NCBI GenBank assembly: GCA_013399895.1
Contig: VXBA01002873.1
Span: 579,186 to 643,185 of the forward strand
Source of the DNA: Serilophus lunatus
Lineage: Eukaryota; Chordata; Aves; Passeriformes; Eurylaimidae
DNA length: 64,000 nucleotides
Reading direction: 5' to 3'
Every line of letters begins with the position of its first letter. Positions within the stretch are counted from its first letter, which is position 1. Under the pieces are notes generated by a model, which was given only the letters and a program-made list of their open reading frames with translations, had not been told where the DNA came from and ran no database searches. A program made the translations under genes and the position numbers. Below are positions 37,968-49,443 of this stretch, piece after piece.

Positions 37968-38290
37968 CTGGTCAGAGAAGCCATACTCATCACCTGGAGT
38001 GAAGGCTGACAGGAATGAACACAGGCAGGAAGCAGCGTGACACACACATTGTCATGCATGACTGACCAGCAGCCATCAACAGCAATTAAACATTGAGAGC
38101 ACTGGATCCTTTTGGACAGGTTCAAGTTTCCTGGCACTGCCGTGATTAGATGTTTTGCACTGTTTCCCTGTAGTCAGTATGTGACACATTCCCTTTTGCT
38201 TGCTCTTTTCTGATATTTATTTTTGCGGTGTCCTAGTGTTAGCATCTTCTCATGGAAAATTAATCACTTAGAAAGGGATCATTTTGAAGG
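37960..38290. promoter_or_regulatory. Candidate enhancer-like element
   Basis: Repeat-free, moderate-GC DNA with clustered sites: a perfect 12-bp palindrome GTCATGCATGAC (38051-38062), AGCAATTAAAC near 38085, and an opposed pair GTGATTA (38143-38149) and TAATCAC (38261-38267). The palindrome resembles a dimeric bZIP or homeodomain site. Its status as a regulatory element is inferred, not shown. Confidence 0.3.
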
Positions 38291-38479
38291 AGATTTATGA
38301 GGTGGGTTAAAGAGCAAATGGATATTAAAAAATCAAGGTTTTTTTATTTAAAAAATACAAAATTCCTCACCTTCAGTTGAAGTATTTTTGAATAACTATA
38401 GGTGTGCATGAGATTCAATGAGAGAAAACTCTGTGAATGGCAGAAACCAGTGAAGAACAACAGGGGCCTTTGGGTTTAC

Positions 38480-38900
38480 CCAGCTGACTGCAATTTTACT
38501 GTAATTTAAGACGACAAAACAAAATGCCCTTAAAGGCAGACTGAAGTGAAGGGCGGCTGCAGTTGTGCTGGGCTGTCACTCGCTTGCCCTCATTTCAGGG
38601 CTGAGATCCAGAGCAGTCCAACTAGACAGCATTTAACAACGGCCTAGACTTCCAGGGCAAGGTCTGTGGCTTGGCACAAGGTGCTGTGTGGAGCAGCGCT
38701 GAGCTGCAGCGCTGGAGGCTGAGGCGAAAGGCCTTTTGGCACACAGCAAGGTCTCATGCCTAATTGAATAGTCACAGGGTCTGAGGCCAGAAGGGCTCAT
38801 TAAGGCTCAATTCTGACCTCATGGATTGTCGTCGTCTCCATTCCCCCAGATTTAGTCCAGCAGCTTACGTGTGATTAATTAATTACTTCTGTTAATTTGC
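38480..38900. promoter_or_regulatory. Candidate regulatory patch, GC-rich then TAAT-rich
   Basis: A GC-richer segment with several CpGs (38550-38730) passes into ATTAATTAATTA (38874-38885) and TTCTGTTAATTTGC. The first part reads like ancient functional DNA because CpGs have survived. A possible CR1-type tail (38771-38827) lies inside. Only texture supports regulation. Confidence 0.25.
38771..38827 (-). repeat. Possible old CR1/L3-type tail
   Basis: The words 'gaggccagaagggctcatta' and 'ttctgacctcatg' follow the order of an old CR1-type 3' tail common in reptile genomes ('ggccagaagggaccatt...tctgacctcctg'). In this orientation the element lies on the minus strand. About 50 bases can be followed. 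Confidence 0.35.
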
Positions 38901-39489
38901 AGTCTCCCAGTCTCTGCAAGGACTAGGGAGGTCCACTAATAAGCTGCAAGAAATTGCCAGACTTCTGTGTAGGAAACCTTCATGCCTACGTCCTTTCCAT
39001 CTTTCATCTTCCACGTGGAAGACATAGCTCAAAAACCCAGTTTTGACCAGTTGAAGTAATCCAGTGAATGAAGCGATCAAACATAACATGATTCCAGCAT
39101 TCCACAAGGATTAATGTAAGAGGGCGGTGTGATTTAAATGGGTTGTGCTGTGCAACTACCAGCTCAGCCAAGGCTTGGATCCAGTCAGTGTGTTGGATTT
39201 TCTCCCTGTTAATTCCCTCTAACACAGTTAATGAGGGTTGCTCCAGCCATGCATCTGTTTCACCTCTATATAGTTGCACTAGCATTTAGAGGCTGGAGCA
39301 ACCCTGGGGCTTTGATACTGCTGCCTTTCACCGATAATACAACTCTTTTTTCCTCAGATAGATGGCTGGGATCATGGGGACAGAAATTAAAACACCTATG
39401 TGAAATGACTCTGAATTTGTTATTCTCAATGGCCATTCTAGATCGACACATGCTGTTGTAATAATTCCACTATTTTGTGAATCATTGTA

Positions 39490-39640
39490 TATTGATAACA
39501 CTAAATAAGCCTCAGAAGAACCGTGTGAAGCAGAAAATGTAATTATTATTTCTGTCATGCAGATACAGAAACAAAGGCACAAAAAGGAGGAGTGACTTGC
39601 CCAAGGTCATACAGTAAATCAGAAGTGTAAACATACCAGA
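39490..39640 (-). mobile_element. MIR-like CORE-SINE, minus strand
   Basis: The plus strand follows the reverse complement of the MIR consensus for about 150 bases. In order it has 'aataagcctcagaagaacc', 'aattattatt', 'gcagatacagaaacaaaggc', 'gagtgacttgcccaaggtca' and 'tacagtaaatcagaag'. MIR is a tRNA-derived, LINE2-mobilised SINE that was active early in amniote history. Copies in birds are sparse and decayed. The tRNA-like head would lie at the right-hand end and is no longer clear after 39640. The element is non-coding. Confidence 0.8.
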
Positions 39641-42629
39641 ACCCCAGCCACATCTCATTTCTGTATGGTGTGGGTGCATTCAGGAAAAATATAGCTTACT
39701 TGATTCTGTGATCTTTTTGCAGTTTTTCAGTCTTTCTACCTTTTTCTTTGTAGGCTTCCAGGATGTACTGATAGATCAACACAGACACTTCTATAGACAC
39801 TAAGAAAAGAGCGTCAGGTGGTAACAAAGTGATGCTTGAATTTCTGTTACCAAAGTAGATGGCAATCAAATGGACTAGGCATCAAAGCCTGGAATGTCTT
39901 CTTTACCTGTGAATCATGTTTTGGACTTTCTCCTGATGTCTTGGAAAACTGACTGTGGCATAAACAATGAGGCTTTGGATTTCCAGCCTAGGGGAGCCAT
40001 TGGACAGACTCATAGACAGCTGTCCAAATGTAAATGAAGATGAGCATAAAAAAAGCATGGAAAATTGAATATGCACTAGAGAGACAGCATTTAATTCATT
40101 AAGTAACTTCAGCATTGACTTCTTTAGCACTATTAGTAAACCTATCAAGTCACAGCTGAGATGCATCAGAAGGCTTTGCTCTAAAAATTGAAGCAAAGAT
40201 ATATAAGAACAGAGCAAACCACGAGATTAAAAAGTGGTACTGTGTAAGTCAACTGCTGGTTGCACACATCAATAAAATGTTGTCCTTTATTATAGTCATT
40301 AGGGAACTTTAAACAGTCATTAAAATTTCTTAATACTGTAGTAAAATTTTAACTATTGCCTGGAATAAAAATATATATGAATATATATTATTTTTAATAT
40401 AAGAACTTTGAGATTTTTCTGGCAATGAAATATGGATACATGATTTAAGCTCTTTATAAAGGAAGTGTAACCTGTTAATTACAAAGTTGTGATACATACT
40501 GATGGGGCTTTAGTGTTTCTTTCAGCTCATAAATAGTGTCTTCCTTTTTTCTTCTGCATTCTGTTTGAAAAATGTGAAAGCATGAAATTAAACTGAACAG
40601 TTTCACAAGCTGCAGAAACTGCGTGGTGATATCACTAAACAGAGTAATAGTATAGGACCATGGTTATTGATCAGAAATGTCTTGGGAAAGCAGCAGTTTA
40701 GGTGATTAAAAGGATTTCTTTTATTATTAATTAATTAACTTTTGGAAATAGAAGAAACTGATATCCAGTGCTGCCTAAATAATGTTTGCACTTCAAGAGC
40801 AGCCTCCCCAGTGGACCCACAAAGTTAAGGATTGTACTTTTAAAACAGTAATGCCAGTAGTGTTTCTCTACTTTGACAGAAGTTCAGTTTATATGAGCGT
40901 GGCAGAGGATGTGTGAGACTAACCAGAAGATTTTTTAATACAAAAATACAGAGAGCATAGAGAAGCTTCCTACCTCTTCTGTGTGCAGCAAACAGTCCAC
41001 CATTACAATAAAACTGGGTCATATTCTGATGTATTTTAAATCACAGCTCATAGGAGAAGGCGAAGAGAAGAATGACACATCTAACAGCACCAGCAAGGAG
41101 AAATAAGGCAAACAGAGCATAAAGTTCTTAAGCAGCATGTTGGCTGGGGAGAGGGGTAATGACTTGAGCCTGCTAACATCCTTGGAGACCTTTTAGAGTC
41201 TTAAGTATTCGGATTGCACACCATGGGGAAGAGAGCACTTTTGGAGCTGCAGTGCTCCACAGAACAGAGTGAGAGGACTGATGAGAGGGAAGACTGACCA
41301 GTGGCTGCAGAGTTGTCAGCAGGTCATTTCTTACCTAGGACTACAGAGAACCTTTGCTCATTGCTTACAGCTTTGATTGCAGAGGGGTCTGGTCCAGACC
41401 TTCTCAAACATGGGGTATCTGTTTAAACATCAACAATAGGCTAGTTTCTGATCTTACATTTAATCTTATCTAGAACCCAGTGAATCTAAAGCAGTTAGTA
41501 AAAATTGTATCAAATACATTCCCTCTCTCATTGCAAATCATTTTTATTGACATGCATAATCCACAAGTTTTCTCAATTCTGAAAAATCTTTGTACTTCAG
41601 ATCTGAAGTAAAAACAGTGCTCTGGACCATTTGAGGAAGGATTTCTCATGGCATCCTCAAAGAGATAAGTGATACTCAGTAATAACTTTTTCTTTCCACT
41701 TTACGTGAAAGTTCAGTAATGGATCCAATCTGAGAGTGATATATCTATCTGTTTTCAATCCCTCTTATCCAGTACCTAATTTTCTTCAATATTTTGGGGC
41801 AGCCAAAACTCAAAATTTAAGGCTCAGATTTCATGCGCATCACACCTTGATGCAAGATAAACAGGTGCAGGAAGACCAGTGCTCTGCTACAGATCAGAGA
41901 ACTGGATAGGAATTTATTAAAGCTGAACATATGGCCTTAACATGTACTATGTCCAACAAGGTTCACTTATCAACATGTCCTGGGAGTTCATCCTGCCTTT
42001 TGCAGTGCTCTGTGAATGGGTGTCATAGTAGAATGGCAACGGGATTTTCAGTGGAAAGTTCCTGATTTGTCTTTCTCACAGTTAGGACAACCTCGTCCCC
42101 CTGATTTTCTTAGATAACAAGGAAAAGTCACTGTGAAAAATTCTAGGAGAGAAATTTCCAGAATATTGAATGAAAAATTTAAGAAAAACAAGTAAGATTG
42201 AAGGATACATTAGCCTGTTTCTTGTAATTTTAATTCTGTTTCATAGCCTCATGCCATATTTCACCCTAAAAGAAAACTCAACCAATTTGGCAACACGGAT
42301 CAGTGCTCAAATAAGGAAAAATAAAATTGCTACCCATGGGTAGAGAAAATAGAATTTAATGTAGGTCAGTGTTAGTGATTAACAATGTTTCATCCATATC
42401 TCTGGCTCATCAGTACCCCCCATTTGGTACCTGTCGTCACCAACTGATACTTGCCCTGTCCCTTACTCCTTCCATCTTCAGGCACATTTGTAGACTGTTA
42501 AAAACCTCAGGAACACGGATAAGGTTATTTTGTTTCACTCCTTTTCACAATGCATGTAACTGAGCATGGCACTGGGGTGGTGGTGCAGACTAGGATCAGT
42601 TTTAGCTCTGAGGGCCGCCTTTCCAGTGT
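39641..42629. other. Unique AT-rich non-coding DNA
   Basis: No gene or recognisable repeat. AT-only runs occur at 40369-40400 and 40722-40740. The frames (up to 104 codons at 39903-40217, minus) lack any domain. Confidence 0.5.
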
Positions 42630-42800
42630 GTGCACTGTTACTACCTAGTTTAATTAACATCTGTGCCAATCAGAGCAGCTGCCTATAAGATAGAGAAGGT
42701 TAGCCGAGCATTCAAGAAGATAAATGAGACAAGGGGTTGCCAAGGGGATGGTATGTCAGACACGTGTCGTGGCTGCAGTGTACATACACATTCCCATTAG
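42630..42800. promoter_or_regulatory. Clustered factor-site words
   Basis: Within 170 bases there are TTTAATTAAC, GCCAATCAG (a CCAAT/NF-Y-type word), AGCAGCTGCC (E-box), ATAAGATAG (GATA-type) and the 10-bp palindrome GACACGTGTC (42759-42768, CACGTG E-box). The cluster would suit an enhancer or a promoter. No TATA box, CpG island or following ORF supports a promoter. Confidence 0.25.
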
Positions 42801-45800
42801 CCATTCTGCTCTTAAGTCTGGGGCAGAGTTATGGTGTTAAAGCAGGGATGATGCAGACTTTAACTTCACATTTTTTATCTTTAAAAATGTAAATACAGAT
42901 GTATTGGATATTCTGAAAGGGTATGCAACCCCATCAGTCAATTTTAACCCTGTATGAATAGAGTATGAAAGCAGTTAGTGGAAACAATTAAACACTTGAC
43001 ATCAGAGAAAGATTTCAAGACGATACGGCGTTTGCTTCAGGAGCTCTAGGAATACTAGTGCTGCTTATGTTCAAATGCCAAAATATCTCAAAAATAGAAA
43101 ATTTAGAAGATCTTGGAAATCACGCTCCTGCACTCCAACTGTATGCGTTGTATCCCACAGTTTCATGTACCAACTGGTGGTATAATATTATAGAAGTGTC
43201 TGAGCCTGTGTGCCTTACTAAATTGGAGTGCTCTTCATAAACCTTAACAACCTTCAGTGTTGTTTTTGGATTTTCAGTTCTTTTTATATGTTTTTAAAAA
43301 AATACTGGGCAAGCAAACTACACTGAGTTTTTAGACGTATTTGGACATATTAGCTTCAGAATGATTGTAGTAAACCCTTTATGCTCCAGCACCTTAACAG
43401 CATTGCAATGCAATAGTCATAGGGTGTAGGCATACAGTGGAATAGTCTTACCATCACAATCTTGCATCCAAATGGCCTGATAAGACAATCCCTATAGACA
43501 TGCAATGAAATCCTTTCCTCCAGTGACAGCATCACAAACTCTAATTGTTAGGCATTATTCTTTCTTTGACATTGACATGAAGTCTGTACTACAAAACACA
43601 GATCTCAAGCAGGTTTACATTGCATTGGCACACTTTTTAGAATTATTATTTACCTATGTACTGAAGTTGTACATATATTTGGCTTTTCAAGAATTTTCTG
43701 GCCTAAGTTCATTACAACGGTTTTGTAGGGAAGAAAGCTTGTTCATCTAGATTTGAAGAGGAAAACATTAGCAGTGTTCTTCAAAGCTTTAGAAAAAATT
43801 GTTTTTAGTTCTAGAGTACAAAATAATTTATCCTAGCTCTTTTTTTGTTTTTTTTTCTCTCCCCAGAAACCCAAACTGTTCTTAAAGCAAGTAATCTCAG
43901 GTTTATTTACAGCAGTATTTGCATTCTATTTTCCTCCATACCTTTAAAAAAATAATTCCTTTGGAAGGTACTTGTCAACAGTAAGAGCCATCGTACACTT
44001 CTCTAAAGTTTTTTCTGAAGTGACAAAGGAACATTAGCTCCCACTTTCACTTATGCATCTATAGCAAAGATAAATTCACAATAAGTTATAAAGGTTTTCC
44101 TGAAGAACTATTTCTAATTTCCTCTCGGCATTTCTTTGAGAGCAGAAGATGATTGGCCTTGGAAGCTGAATCATATAGAGGATATTGCTGTACTTAGCTC
44201 TACTATTGATTTTCACTATAGTCAGTTTGCTCCAACAAAGGCTGGGCACCTCTGTGGAGAACAACAAAGGCCTCCAAAGAGACAGGGGATGTACAAACAG
44301 TGAGCAAAGACAGGCGTTTGTCATTTTAAAGTGGATGTACAGTCTATGGAATGCTTCTAAGAATGAAGTCTGAATGAAAGGTTCATCATGGCCCCAGTCA
44401 AACCTTGATACTCCTATCTGCTTTTTCACGTGCTCTCATCCAAAAAGGGAGCACAGTTGGGAGCTACCCTTGCTGCACTAGACAACTTGAACAACTGGAG
44501 AAAACCTCTTCTTCAGTGAGTCTCCCAGGGAAGCTTGATTTGTACTTGGAGGAGACCAGGGAGAAAAGATTCATCATAATGGAAAAGTCCTAAATTTTAT
44601 ATGGGCAAAACTCCTTACCTTGTCCTAGAAATGGCTCTAGAAGATATTAGATGGAGATAGTGGAAATCACTCTGGCACTTCTGTAAAACTGGGCAAGGCA
44701 AGAGCCTCTGAAAATGTTTGCTTAATATGTGGAGGATGCTGATGTGGAGCAGTGCAGCTCCTCTTTGCCATACCTTCCATGAGGGAAACATGAGGATACC
44801 TTGCTCTAATGCAAGATTTTGCATTTCTGTAGACTTCCATCCACACAGGACAAAGTGATATTCACACATGGTCTGTGTGGTGATAAGCTGTAGCCAACAG
44901 AGATGGTCCAAAAGAAATTCTGCTGGCATCTGTACTACCTTTTGTTGGGCCATGCCACCAAAAGTTGTGTCACCAGCTAATCTAGGTTTGAAACACTTTT
45001 TCCTTACAGTGAGCAAGCTGACATTGACAAAAATCAGGAAAAGCCTGTTTTTAACTACCAAGAGAGAGTGTGGGTATTCCACAAAGTCCCCTACACACTT
45101 GACCATCACTGTTGATTTCATTTGCAAGGCGCTACTCCAGCAGTGCTGAGTAAGCAGTACAAACCCTCTAATAAAATGTTCTAATAAAGAAAAGTCCCAG
45201 TGAGTGGTAGGCACTTAATCTGAAATGGGAGCATTGTTCACAAGGGAGCATACAATGAAACAGGGGTGCTGGCAGATGAAGACAAAAGAGACACTGCCAC
45301 CACTTCCATGGTGAAAATGGCATGTTTTTATCTTAGAATAAAGCTATGCCAAAGGTTTTACATTTAAATATTTTTACCCACATAGAGAACAAAAAGACTT
45401 TCCATTGAAGAGTCCAAATATGTTTTAAAAATGTTTTGGTGTCTTACTCTAAATTTTATGATGCGAGTGCATTTGCAGTGGACTCGTTTGGGGCGCATGC
45501 ATGCATAGTTCGTGGATAATGAAGTCATCAGCAGTTGCTTAGCATTATTGAATAACTAAATAGCTGCTACAGCATTGTTGTGAAGAAGTTAAAACAGCCT
45601 GGGGCAGCCCTATTTTATGCATCTGAGTTTTCCTGAACTAATTCTGCATTCATGAGCCATTGCTATTTGTATCTGGAAGGATGAAGCTTCTAACTTTTTT
45701 ACTCTTTTCTCAGCCTCTTTGCAAAATTTTCCCATTTTCCCAGTGCAAATAAAGTGGTAGTTACTCTCCATATGAAAATGCCGGGAGGGGATGCTGTACA

Positions 45801-46310
45801 TATGGACACAAAGACTCTCAAAGGACAAGTCACTTTTTAATCTGTCTTATGGTAGAAGCACTTTTCAGATGAATCCATATTAAAATACAGTATCTCCTGT
45901 ATCAGAGTAACTCAGTTGTTTAATTCACTAATGTATCCACTTGATGTCACTGTCACTGCCCGTAGAATTGTTAATGTCAAAGGGTTTTCTGGTCATAAAG
46001 ACTTTGTATCAGTAAGTGATGGAGCTGTGCAGGCAGCTGCCTTTTGGACCCTTCCAGGTAGCTTTATCCTTGTGATGGCTTGTTCTGTTGATGTGGACAC
46101 TTCCACTCCCTGATCTCTTTTATTCATGTTTTGCATCTCCCTAAAACACAAATGCTCATTTTTCAAGATTGCATTTTCCTGCAAAGAAACTTTCAATCAC
46201 TTTGTTTTTCTTGTAAGTACAGAAACACCGTGTAGCATCACCTTAATGGCTTGTTACTGCTCAATTCTTCTTGAGGATAATGCCAACTTTTGAGAAGTCA
46301 GTGAATGGCA
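42801..46310. other. Non-coding DNA, holding the longest repeat-free frame
   Basis: The only item of size is a 199-codon minus-strand frame at 44615-45214 (see findings). It has no recognised domain, signal peptide or splice context, and an overlapping 93-codon plus frame is also open. A GCATGCATGC palindrome lies at 45495-45504. Nothing else was recognised. Confidence 0.45.
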
Positions 46311-46333
46311 TTTATTTATTTATTTATTTATTA
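46311..46333 (+). repeat. (TTTA)n microsatellite
   Basis: About 5.5 TTTA units lying directly against the 5' break of the CR1 copy that follows. Confidence 0.95.
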
Positions 46334-46587
46334 ACGGCAAGAAGTTGTGCCAGGGGAGGTTTAGGTTAGATATCAAGAAAAATGTTTTCACCCAGTATGT
46401 GGCTGGGCACTGGAACAGGCTCCCTAGAGAAGTGGTCACAGCACCAAGCCTGTCTGAGATCAAAAAGCATTTGGACAACACTCTTGGGCACATGGTGTGA
46501 TTCTTGGGGTATCCTGTGCAGGGGCGGGAGTTGGATTTTGATGATCCTGATGGATCCTTTCCTACTAAGCAGATTCTATGTTGCATC
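46334..46587 (+). mobile_element. CR1 LINE 3' fragment, plus strand
   Basis: The landmarks appear in consensus order: 'aggggaggtttaggttagat', 'gggcactggaacaggctccc', 'agagaagtggtcacagcacc', 'aagcctgtctgagatcaaaa', 'gcatttggacaacactctt' and 'gcgggagttggatttt', ending near 'gattctatg'. The subfamily differs from the copy at 49228: its 'caccaagcctgtctgag' and 'ggagttgga' words belong to a separate CR1 lineage. It is 5'-truncated, keeps only the end of ORF2 and the 3' UTR, and has no coding frame. The tail repeats are reduced to one unit. Confidence 0.9.
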
Positions 46588-46899
46588 TCTTGGTATTCCT
46601 CTGATCATCATTACACTTCTTTAATTTTAGGATGAATGATCCAGATTTGGCAGTTTTCCTCTCTTCCTCATTCCAGCATGCCTTTTTCTCTTCCCATCAT
46701 CTCATAATTTTAACCTTAAGGAAGCAACAAGGTCATGGCCATTCATTTCCTATATTCCTTTTCATCATAAAAATAGAATAGATGTTAAAAAAAAAACAAA
46801 AAACCTCTAATTTTTACTTATTTTACTTATTTTGCATCCCTCTCTCCTAGACTTATCAGATTGACATTTCATGTGAGGGGGAGTAGAGCACTTAACTAC
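46588..46899. other. Unique non-coding DNA
   Basis: Pyrimidine-rich DNA with an A-run near 46788-46803. No gene or repeat recognised. Confidence 0.5.
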
Positions 46900-47140
46900 T
46901 TTAAGCTGGGATTTAGGCAATCATCCACAGCAAAACACAGCTATTGCATGTGAACCGCTCCTTGCCAAAGCCCGTTGGCCAGGATCAAGTTCTCTGGGGA
47001 CAGCTGTATCCTGGTTTAACAGGCCTTGATCCTTTCACTGTTGTCTTCTTGCTGCCTGGGTAATAAACACTTTTTTGTCAGTCTATAACTCCGTCTTCAG
47101 CGCCAGAATAAAGATTTGACCTGACAAAGTGGCACAATAT
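46900..47140. promoter_or_regulatory. Candidate conserved patch with inverted repeat
   Basis: Moderate-GC, repeat-free sequence with scattered surviving CpGs. It holds an exact 9-bp inverted repeat, AGGATCAAG (46981-46989) and CTTGATCCT (47025-47033), with a 35-base spacer. CTTGATC resembles a TCF/LEF-type word (CTTTGATC) with one base missing. Regulatory function is inferred only. Confidence 0.2.
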
Positions 47141-49227
47141 GTGCTTTGCTCCTTGTTTTGGATGTCAGCATCTTAGCTTTGCTTCTGTCCCCTCTCTAAC
47201 GCTGCCCTGTTGGAGGCTTTGGAAGGGCTGGAAAGCTGAAGAACTGGCACGTGGTTCTGCATATTTGTACACGGGACTTTATTATTTTTGTGCACATAGG
47301 TATTACTGTGGGGGGCTGGAAAATAAGATTGTAAGCATTTCATGGAAACATGGACTCAAAGCCAAATTCTCATTAAAAGCTGCCTTAGCATCCAGGCCAG
47401 GAGAGAATTGCAGGCACAAAGATTATTTGTGTATACTGCACTTTCAGAGGGTTACTGAGATTCATATTCCTTTCTACAACATCTCAGACAGTCAAGCTTT
47501 GCTCTAAGAGGAATAGCCAAGATTTTCCCCTATGGAGCTACTGCAGCTTTACACTGTCCCAGAAGACCAAAGCAACCTTAAAACTGGTGAAGCAGGAAAT
47601 AAGAGGATTATATTATTTCAAGACACAACTTAGAGATGGCATTCTCAAAATCAACACCTCATTTTGCTGCCAAAATAGGATGCATGGCAATAGAACTGCT
47701 TGCCCCACTTCACTCTTGGCTCTTGCACTCCTGCCCTCTGGGCTGTTGGTAGCCGGTGTTATTTAGAGCCACCCTTATGCTTGGACTCCAGAGGTCTTGC
47801 TTGGCATGCAGCCATCCCAGGCTCTGAAGATAGCAGAGGCCAATGTTTCTGCCCTGAGCTGTGCACTCAGGCTGTAGCAAATTATCAAGATCAAAGGTTT
47901 TGTCTTTTTTCTTTTCAAAGCTTTGGGGTTAAATTCTTTCCTGTGAGAGGACTCCCTTCAATACATTCTTAGGAGCTGTTTTAAAGGCATTTTGCTCCTT
48001 CCCCATGGATAACAGTAATTACTAAGTTGTGCTAATTGTCATTTTGGAATAGAGCATTAGTGGATGGCTGTAGCAGTATACCACTGCTCCCAAAATTTAC
48101 CCTTCATCACATAATAGGAATAAGAGAAGGAACCACATGAAGGAAACTCAAGTTTGGCAGGCTTAGGTGAGCACGATTTCATTTCTCCTTCAAAATGTTC
48201 ATTCTTTGTGAGGTACTTGTGGCCTTATTAGCATCCCTTTACACTACATGAGCAGCACAAGGAAGGTGGAATTGTGGAAAGACCCTGGTTCATTACCATA
48301 AACAGCATAGCAGATGTACCACTTTCCTCATAGCAATCTGCATTATTGTCAAGTCAGCTAGTAGCAGCTGCAAAGATGGCAGTTTTCCATGTTTCACCCA
48401 ATTCCTCACTGAGGTGTGAACTTGCACACAAAGTTTATGCTGTTTAAATATTAGTAAGGATAGGGTTGGGGTTTGTTCCATTAAGTCTAGTGTCTACAGA
48501 CTTGTTTGTGAGATTGAGGGTGAAATCAGAGGTGAAATCTGAAATGAGGAAAACTTGTTCATGAACATTATGGAGAAGAATAAGAGAATGAATCCGTTGA
48601 AAAATTTTATTCATGTCAGTTGCAAAATTGAGGGAGATTGAAATTTCCTAGCACAAAACAAGTCAAAAGCCAGTTGTACACAAAATTTTGTAAAACACAT
48701 GTTACATCTAGCACATCCATTATAGGTTTCTGCATGACTTGGTTCACTGTACTTCTCAGTGTAATGGATTCAAATCAGAAGCCTAACAAATCTTCCTGTA
48801 TGGAAAGTGAATTCTTCAGGGCTTCACTTACTCTGCAAGGCCCGGCCCAGCTATTAAGGAATAATAGACAGGTTTTCAAAGGTTTGCTTATAGAGGTGCA
48901 TCATACAAGGTTTTCTGAATGCTGTCAACTAATTTTAAGGATTTGTTGGGATTTTGTTCTGGGCACTGATAAGCTTTCAGAATACCACACTAAGGATGTC
49001 TCTGCTTATCCCAAAGCCTGAAGATAGCAAGATAACTCAGCCTGTTCTTTGACACAAAATAATAAGTTCAGAATGTTAAAAGTAAAATGGATTTTATACA
49101 GATTTCAGTAGAAAAGATTAAGCTGGACGTTAACAAACTTTAACAACACATCATCTCTGCTGACCCCAGAGTGAATGGCAGCTATTAAAAGCTGACCACA
49201 GAGATCAGGTATGTTCTATACCTACTG
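47141..49227. other. Unique non-coding DNA
   Basis: Frames of 122 codons (47139-47507) and 127 codons (48638-49021) on the plus strand have no recognisable domain or splice context. No repeat recognised. Confidence 0.45.
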
Positions 49228-49443
49228 GAAACGTTTCTTCATGGAAAGAAGAAACAGGCTGCCCAGGGAAGTGGTTGAGTCACCAATCGTGGAAGATGTG
49301 CAGATGTAACACTTACGGACATAGTTTGTAGGTCAGCTTGACGGTGCTGGGATAACAGTTGAACACAAAGCTCTTAAAGGTCTTTTCCAACCTAAATGAT
49401 CTTTTTAAAGGTCTTTTTCCAACTTAAATGATTCTCTGATTCT
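49228..49443 (+). mobile_element. CR1 LINE 3' fragment with duplicated tail
   Basis: Landmarks in order are 'gtttcttcatggaaag', 'caggctgcccagggaagtgg', 'ttgagtcaccaatcgtggaa', 'aaaggtcttttccaacctaa' and 'atgattctctgattctg'. It is 5'-truncated and non-coding. The 3' UTR segment 49374-49400 is repeated at 49405-49432 with two differences, a local duplication not present in the usual CR1 consensus. A degenerate tail repeat (ATTCTCTG, ATTCTG) closes the copy. Confidence 0.92.
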
